DNA from: Sediminicola arcticus
GTDB taxonomy: Bacteria > Bacteroidota > Bacteroidia > Flavobacteriales > Flavobacteriaceae
Assembly: GCF_040566695.1 (NCBI RefSeq)
Contig: NZ_JBEXAE010000001.1
Span: 124,001-188,000, forward strand
Length of the DNA stretch: 64,000 nucleotides
Direction: 5' to 3'
Positions within the stretch are counted from its first letter, which is position 1. Each line of letters opens with the position of its first letter. The position numbers and the translations under genes are program-made. Of this stretch, positions 60,434-64,000 are shown piece by piece. Below the pieces are notes generated by a model. That model worked only from the letters and a program-made list of their open reading frames with translations. It did no database searches and was not told where the DNA came from.

Positions 60434-62401
60434 ATGCAATCAACAAAAAAACCAAGGTATCTCACAAAATCTCGTTTTAAACAGGCGTTGGATTGTCCAA
60501 CAAAATTATTTTACACCAAAAAAAAGGAGTACGTAAATAACCAGCAAAGTGATACATTTTTAGAGTCACTGGCACAAGGGGGATTTCAAGTTGAGGAATT
60601 GGCAAGAATGAACTATCCAAAAGGAATTGCAATTTTAGGCGATGACTGGGATTATGAATTGTTGGCCTCTAAAACCGAGGAATTATTGGCACAGGAAAAT
60701 GTCACGATTTTTGAAGCAGCATTTTTAATTGACGGTTTGTTTATTCGAGTAGATATTTTAGAAAAAAAAGGAAACAACATTCAATTAATTGAAGTAAAAG
60801 CAAAATCAATTAAGGCTGATGAACATGATAGTTTTTTGAATAAAAAAGGACAATTAAATAATGGCTGGACCCCTTATTTATATGATGTTGCTTTTCAAAA
60901 ATATGTAATTCAAAAATGTCATCCTAACTGGCATATAAAAGCTTATTTAATGTTGGCGAATAAATCTGCTATTTCCACCGTTGATGGGTTAAATCAGTTT
61001 TTTCGGATTTCAAAAAAAGCAGATTTGAGAACTGGTATCATCAAACGTGATGGTTTAAAACTTGAAGATTTAGGAGATCCTCTGGTTACAAAAATTTCGG
61101 TTGAGGAAGAAATAAATTTAATTCAGAGCACCAATCCAATTGATGAAAATAAATCCTTTGAGGAACTCTTAAATTATTTCAAAAATCACTACCAAGATGA
61201 CATCAAAATTTTCACTGAAATAGGAAAGCAATGCAAAACCTGTGAATTCCACACAGAACCTACTGATGCAGAAAAAAGTGGATTTCACGAATGTTGGGGA
61301 GAACAACTAAAAGCTAACATTAGCAGCATTAATAAACCTAAAGTGTACGAAGTATCAGGCATGAGAAAATCTGACAAATTAATAGCTGAAGGGAAATACT
61401 TTATGGAAGAAATTCTTGAAAACGATATTGACATTACGCCCGTAGCTGGTAAAATTTCTCCGACCGAAAGACAATGGATCCAGATTGAAAAAGTACAATT
61501 AAACGATACAACGCCGTTTTTTGAATTGGATGGTTTACGAGATGAACTGGATAGCTGGAAATTTCCTCTTAATTTTATTGATTTTGAAACCTCTGCGGTT
61601 GCTATTCCATTTACAAAAGGGAGAAAACCTTATGAACAACTGGCATTTCAATATTCACATCATATTGTTTATGAAGATGGACGCATAGAACACGCCTCAG
61701 AGTATTTAAATACACAAATAGGTGTATTCCCTAACTTCGACTTTATAAGAGCTTTAAAGGCCTCTTTAGAGGTAAATGCTGGTAGTATTTTTAGATACCA
61801 CGCCCATGAAAATACCATTGTGAATGCTATTTACAAACAACTATTGGCATCAGAAGAACCAGATAAGGACGAATTAATCACTTTTATAAAATCTATAAGT
61901 CACAATACAGGAAATAGTGCTGAAAATTGGTGTGGAGATAGAGATATGATAGATTTATGGAAAGTTGTAAAAGATTATTATTATGACCCTTACACTAATG
62001 GCTCCAACTCTATAAAAGCTGTGTTGCCAGCCGTATTGTTTTCGAGCAATTTTCTCCAAAACAAATACCAAAAACCCTTATCGGAAATAAACGCAACAAG
62101 TAAAAACTTTGAAGATGTCCACGTATTTTTAAAATTGGAAAATGGCAAACCTATAAGCCCTTATAAATTATTACCGCCTTTATTTGATGGCTGGGATGCC
62201 GAAGCTTTAGATAATGCTATAACTGAAATCGAAGGCATTAGCGATGGTGGTGCCGCATTAACAGCATATGGGAAATTACAATTTGAGGAAGTAAACTTAC
62301 AAGAGAGAAAAGCTATAGAAGCAGGATTGCTAAAATACTGTGAACTGGACACCTTGGCAATGGTTATGATATATGAGTATTTTAAAGAGGTTACTTCTTA
62401 A
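60434..62401 (+). CDS. DUF2779 protein (Cas4-like Fe-S nuclease plus DEDD-type domain)
   Basis: In this 655-aa protein the N-terminal third (about 8-270) resembles Cas4/RecB-type PD-(D/E)XK nucleases: Cys in ALDCPTK, VDILEKKGNNIQLIEVKAK as the D...EVK core, and a late Cys group CKTCEF...ECW for a four-Cys Fe-S site. The DUF2779 part starts near 378 with NFIDFETSAVAIP, which fits the first DEDD exonuclease motif, and continues to WCGDRDMIDLWKV and CELDTLAMV. It should be a DNA-processing enzyme; its pathway is unknown. Confidence 0.8.
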   Translation: MQSTKKPRYLTKSRFKQALDCPTKLFYTKKKEYVNNQQSDTFLESLAQGGFQVEELARMNYPKGIAILGDDWDYELLASKTEELLAQENVTIFEAAFLIDGLFIRVDILEKKGNNIQLIEVKAKSIKADEHDSFLNKKGQLNNGWTPYLYDVAFQKYVIQKCHPNWHIKAYLMLANKSAISTVDGLNQFFRISKKADLRTGIIKRDGLKLEDLGDPLVTKISVEEEINLIQSTNPIDENKSFEELLNYFKNHYQDDIKIFTEIGKQCKTCEFHTEPTDAEKSGFHECWGEQLKANISSINKPKVYEVSGMRKSDKLIAEGKYFMEEILENDIDITPVAGKISPTERQWIQIEKVQLNDTTPFFELDGLRDELDSWKFPLNFIDFETSAVAIPFTKGRKPYEQLAFQYSHHIVYEDGRIEHASEYLNTQIGVFPNFDFIRALKASLEVNAGSIFRYHAHENTIVNAIYKQLLASEEPDKDELITFIKSISHNTGNSAENWCGDRDMIDLWKVVKDYYYDPYTNGSNSIKAVLPAVLFSSNFLQNKYQKPLSEINATSKNFEDVHVFLKLENGKPISPYKLLPPLFDGWDAEALDNAITEIEGISDGGAALTAYGKLQFEEVNLQERKAIEAGLLKYCELDTLAMVMIYEYFKEVTS

Positions 62402-62410
62402 GATTCTTGT

Positions 62411-62914
62411 ATGAAAAATCTTCAATTTTTGAATTTCGTAGATGAATTAAATAAGCCTAGATTATTAAGAAAAGGCTTTACAAAAAAAAGGAAAAGTAAA
62501 TTTTCTATTTCTGATGAACGCATCAATGATATATATGACACTTATTTTTCCCCCATTATTATAAAAGAAAACAAATTCACAACCAGGGTTAGTGAAAATG
62601 ATTTTGATGAAATACTCTATTTATTACGCGTTTATTTTAAAGTTTGGGTTGAGATTGATAATCGAGAAATTACAATTTATCAAGACTTTCCTGAAAGATT
62701 TAAAATAATTAAGGAGGTTAATAAAGAGAACCATTGGTTTACTCCTAAAACAATATCTATAGGTACCATTATGCATTTTTCAAAAGATCATTATGGAATC
62801 GTAAATTTCATGAATGGGTTACCTATGTCAGAGACTGCCAGTCCAAAATCAAGTTTAGTACTGACACCAATTCTACAAATTAATTATTCTTTTATTAAAC
62901 CAATGTATAATTGA
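62411..62914 (+). CDS. Unknown protein downstream of DUF2779 gene (167 aa)
   Basis: Ten bp after the DUF2779 gene, so probably co-transcribed. It is a mixed alpha/beta soluble protein with a basic N-terminus (RLLRKGFTKKRKSKFSI). No motif I recognise. It could be a substrate or regulator of the DUF2779 enzyme. Confidence 0.52.
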   Translation: MKNLQFLNFVDELNKPRLLRKGFTKKRKSKFSISDERINDIYDTYFSPIIIKENKFTTRVSENDFDEILYLLRVYFKVWVEIDNREITIYQDFPERFKIIKEVNKENHWFTPKTISIGTIMHFSKDHYGIVNFMNGLPMSETASPKSSLVLTPILQINYSFIKPMYN

Positions 62915-62953
62915 ATTGGTGACATAAAATTAAAAATTCAATAGCTTAAAAAA

Positions 62954-63784
62954 GTGAAAATATCACCAAACCTTAAAAATAATTTTAAAATGAATGAATC
63001 AAAATCTGCCCAAATATTATTAGATGTTAATTTCAATAAAACAGGTTCTTGGACGTTATCCGCAGATGGAACCCAGTGTTCAATCAGTAAACTAAATGAA
63101 CCAAATTTTGAGATAAATAATGTTTTATATGCTTTTACAGTTCAATCAAATTCGGACATTGAAGAAATAAAATATATTGGAAAAACAACCCAAACTCTAA
63201 ATCAACGATTTATAGGTTACGCAAAACCAGGGAAAAGTCAACAAACCAATTTAAGAGTAAACAATGCAATTATTAATGAATTAAAGTTTGGAAAAAAAGT
63301 TTCAATTTATATTTTCAAAGACGTTGAGCAATTAAATTGGGGTGGTTATAACTTAAATATAGCTTCAGGATTGGAGGACTCTTTAGTTTATGAAATAAGT
63401 CCAGAATGGAATAAAGCAGGAAGGAAGTTAATCACCTCTACTGAAGAACTTGAAAATCAAGTTTTAGACAGCAATTTGGGCAACATTAAAAAATTAGCCT
63501 TCAATATAAAACTTGGTCATGCATATTATACCTTAGGATTTATGAATCCTGGGAAAAAAATTAGCGATTTTATGGGTGGTGAAGGTGAGTTAGTTTCATT
63601 AAAATTACCAAATGGTTCTGTTTTGAAAACAAAAATTGATCGGAATTCAAACCCAAATGGATCTGTAAGGCTGTCTTTTGGAAAGGAATTAGCTAATTTC
63701 TATCAATCTAAATACCAATTTGGAGACACGATTGAAGCTCTTATAAATATTGGGGAGGGAGTTTATACCATTGAATTAAGTTAG
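62954..63784 (+). CDS. GIY-YIG nuclease-family protein with C-terminal beta domain
   Basis: The 276-aa protein has a GIY-YIG domain (about 55-160): LYAFTV stands for GIY, YIGKTTQTLNQRF holds the YIG and catalytic Arg, and LEDSLVYEISPEWNKAG holds the Glu and the P-x-x-N element. The C-terminal part (about 205-276: VSLKLPNGSVLKTKI, GDTIEALINIGEGVYTIEL) looks like a small beta-barrel. This layout occurs in restriction-like nucleases of unknown target. The ATG at 62990 (MNESKSAQ) is an equally good start. Confidence 0.74.
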   Translation: MKISPNLKNNFKMNESKSAQILLDVNFNKTGSWTLSADGTQCSISKLNEPNFEINNVLYAFTVQSNSDIEEIKYIGKTTQTLNQRFIGYAKPGKSQQTNLRVNNAIINELKFGKKVSIYIFKDVEQLNWGGYNLNIASGLEDSLVYEISPEWNKAGRKLITSTEELENQVLDSNLGNIKKLAFNIKLGHAYYTLGFMNPGKKISDFMGGEGELVSLKLPNGSVLKTKIDRNSNPNGSVRLSFGKELANFYQSKYQFGDTIEALINIGEGVYTIELS

Positions 63785-63811
63785 TAATTCTGGAAAATAA
63801 AACTTCATTAA

Positions 63812-63848
63812 AACAGCAGTAGAGCAATTAAAAAAAACCTCTGCTGTT
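63812..63848 (+). terminator. Terminator after the GIY-YIG gene
   Basis: AACAGCAG (63812-63819) pairs with CTGCTGTT (63841-63848), extended by AGAG/CTCT with one bulge, and followed by GTTTT. The last 150 bp of the window after it show no gene. Confidence 0.6.
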
Positions 63849-64000
63849 GTTTTAGATAAGATCTAATAATAAGGATAATTCGAAAATCTGTTTATTTATA
63901 GCATTTTTTATATCCATTAAGGCTATCTGGCTTATACCTAGCTTTTGATGTTATGCAATTTTTTGTGTTGAATTGGCTTGAGGGAATTATAAATTCGTAA

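Larger units (their letters stand above)
5043..64000. mobile_element. Integrative conjugative element (ICE), right end outside window
   Basis: The left limit is the split tRNA-Leu. Inside are a tyrosine integrase, RteC, an excisionase-like protein, a transfer gene set, a coupling protein, a relaxase and a BfmA/BtgA protein, plus cargo. No second copy of the tRNA-Leu fragment is visible up to 64000, so the element either runs on or a second element is nested in its right part. The true right boundary is unknown. Confidence 0.72.

Noticed and set aside
1..64000. CRISPR arrays and complete insertion sequences
   Set aside because: No regularly spaced repeat array and no transposase gene with terminal inverted repeats was seen; repeats found are REP-like units or short operators.

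Overview
The window looks like a piece of a marine-type Flavobacteriaceae (Bacteroidota) chromosome. It is AT-rich, has few Shine-Dalgarno sequences, carries TAnnTTTG-type -7 promoter elements, and encodes Bacteroidota-specific families (RteC, BfmA/BtgA, TraG/J/K/M/N-type transfer proteins, DUF6876, DUF4236). The species cannot be named from this sequence alone.

Layout. (1) 1-5043 is host backbone: an MBL-rhodanese sulfur protein, a Met-rich lipoprotein, a CPA1 Na+/H+ antiporter, and dispersed REP-like inverted repeats. (2) At 5043-5092 lies the 3' part of a tRNA-Leu(UAG), cut at the anticodon loop, with its terminator on the host side and a tyrosine integrase just inside. This is the left end of an integrative conjugative element (ICE); its right end, with the rebuilt tRNA, is not in the window. 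(3) 6.8-9.6 kb is the ICE maintenance module: RteC, an excisionase-like HTH protein, a replication-type protein and a DnaC-like ATPase. (4) 9.9-24.9 kb is a tight six-gene minus-strand defence operon resembling class 1 DISARM/Druantia: helicase-DUF1998-nuclease fusion, SNF2 helicase, Eco57I-type methylase, small protein, CBS/HEPN-like protein, and a GmrSD-like DUF262/DUF1524 protein. (5) 25.2-28.1 kb holds an esterase, a voltage-gated K+ channel and a DUF4236 protein. (6) 28.2-39.5 kb is a ten-gene minus-strand operon with a vWA lipoprotein, a tubulin-like GTPase, an Hsp70/actin-like ATPase, small membrane proteins, a ZorA/MotA-like and ZorB/MotB-like stator pair, and two lipoprotein hydrolases (retropepsin, thermonuclease). 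A LuxR-type response regulator lies just upstream. (7) 42.7-49.5 kb holds the type IV transfer genes, followed by a PLD nuclease gene. The coupling protein, relaxase and BfmA/BtgA gene lie at 50.7-53.9 kb, with an oriT-like hairpin cluster at 54.0-54.1 kb. (8) 55.9-64 kb is AT-rich cargo: paralogous small proteins, a WYL regulator, a nucleotidase, a DUF2779 protein and a GIY-YIG nuclease.

How it works together. The ICE appears to move by RteC-controlled excision and a Bacteroides-type transfer apparatus, and it carries at least one antiviral operon. The most unusual cargo is the region 6 operon, which joins both classes of cytoskeletal NTPase with a predicted ion-driven stator and outward-facing nuclease and protease. 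Both it and the response-regulator gene have the same palindrome (TACGG-TTTT-CCGTA type) exactly 20 bp upstream of a TAnnTTTG element. I infer that the response regulator switches on a membrane-anchored machine for envelope remodelling or phage defence.
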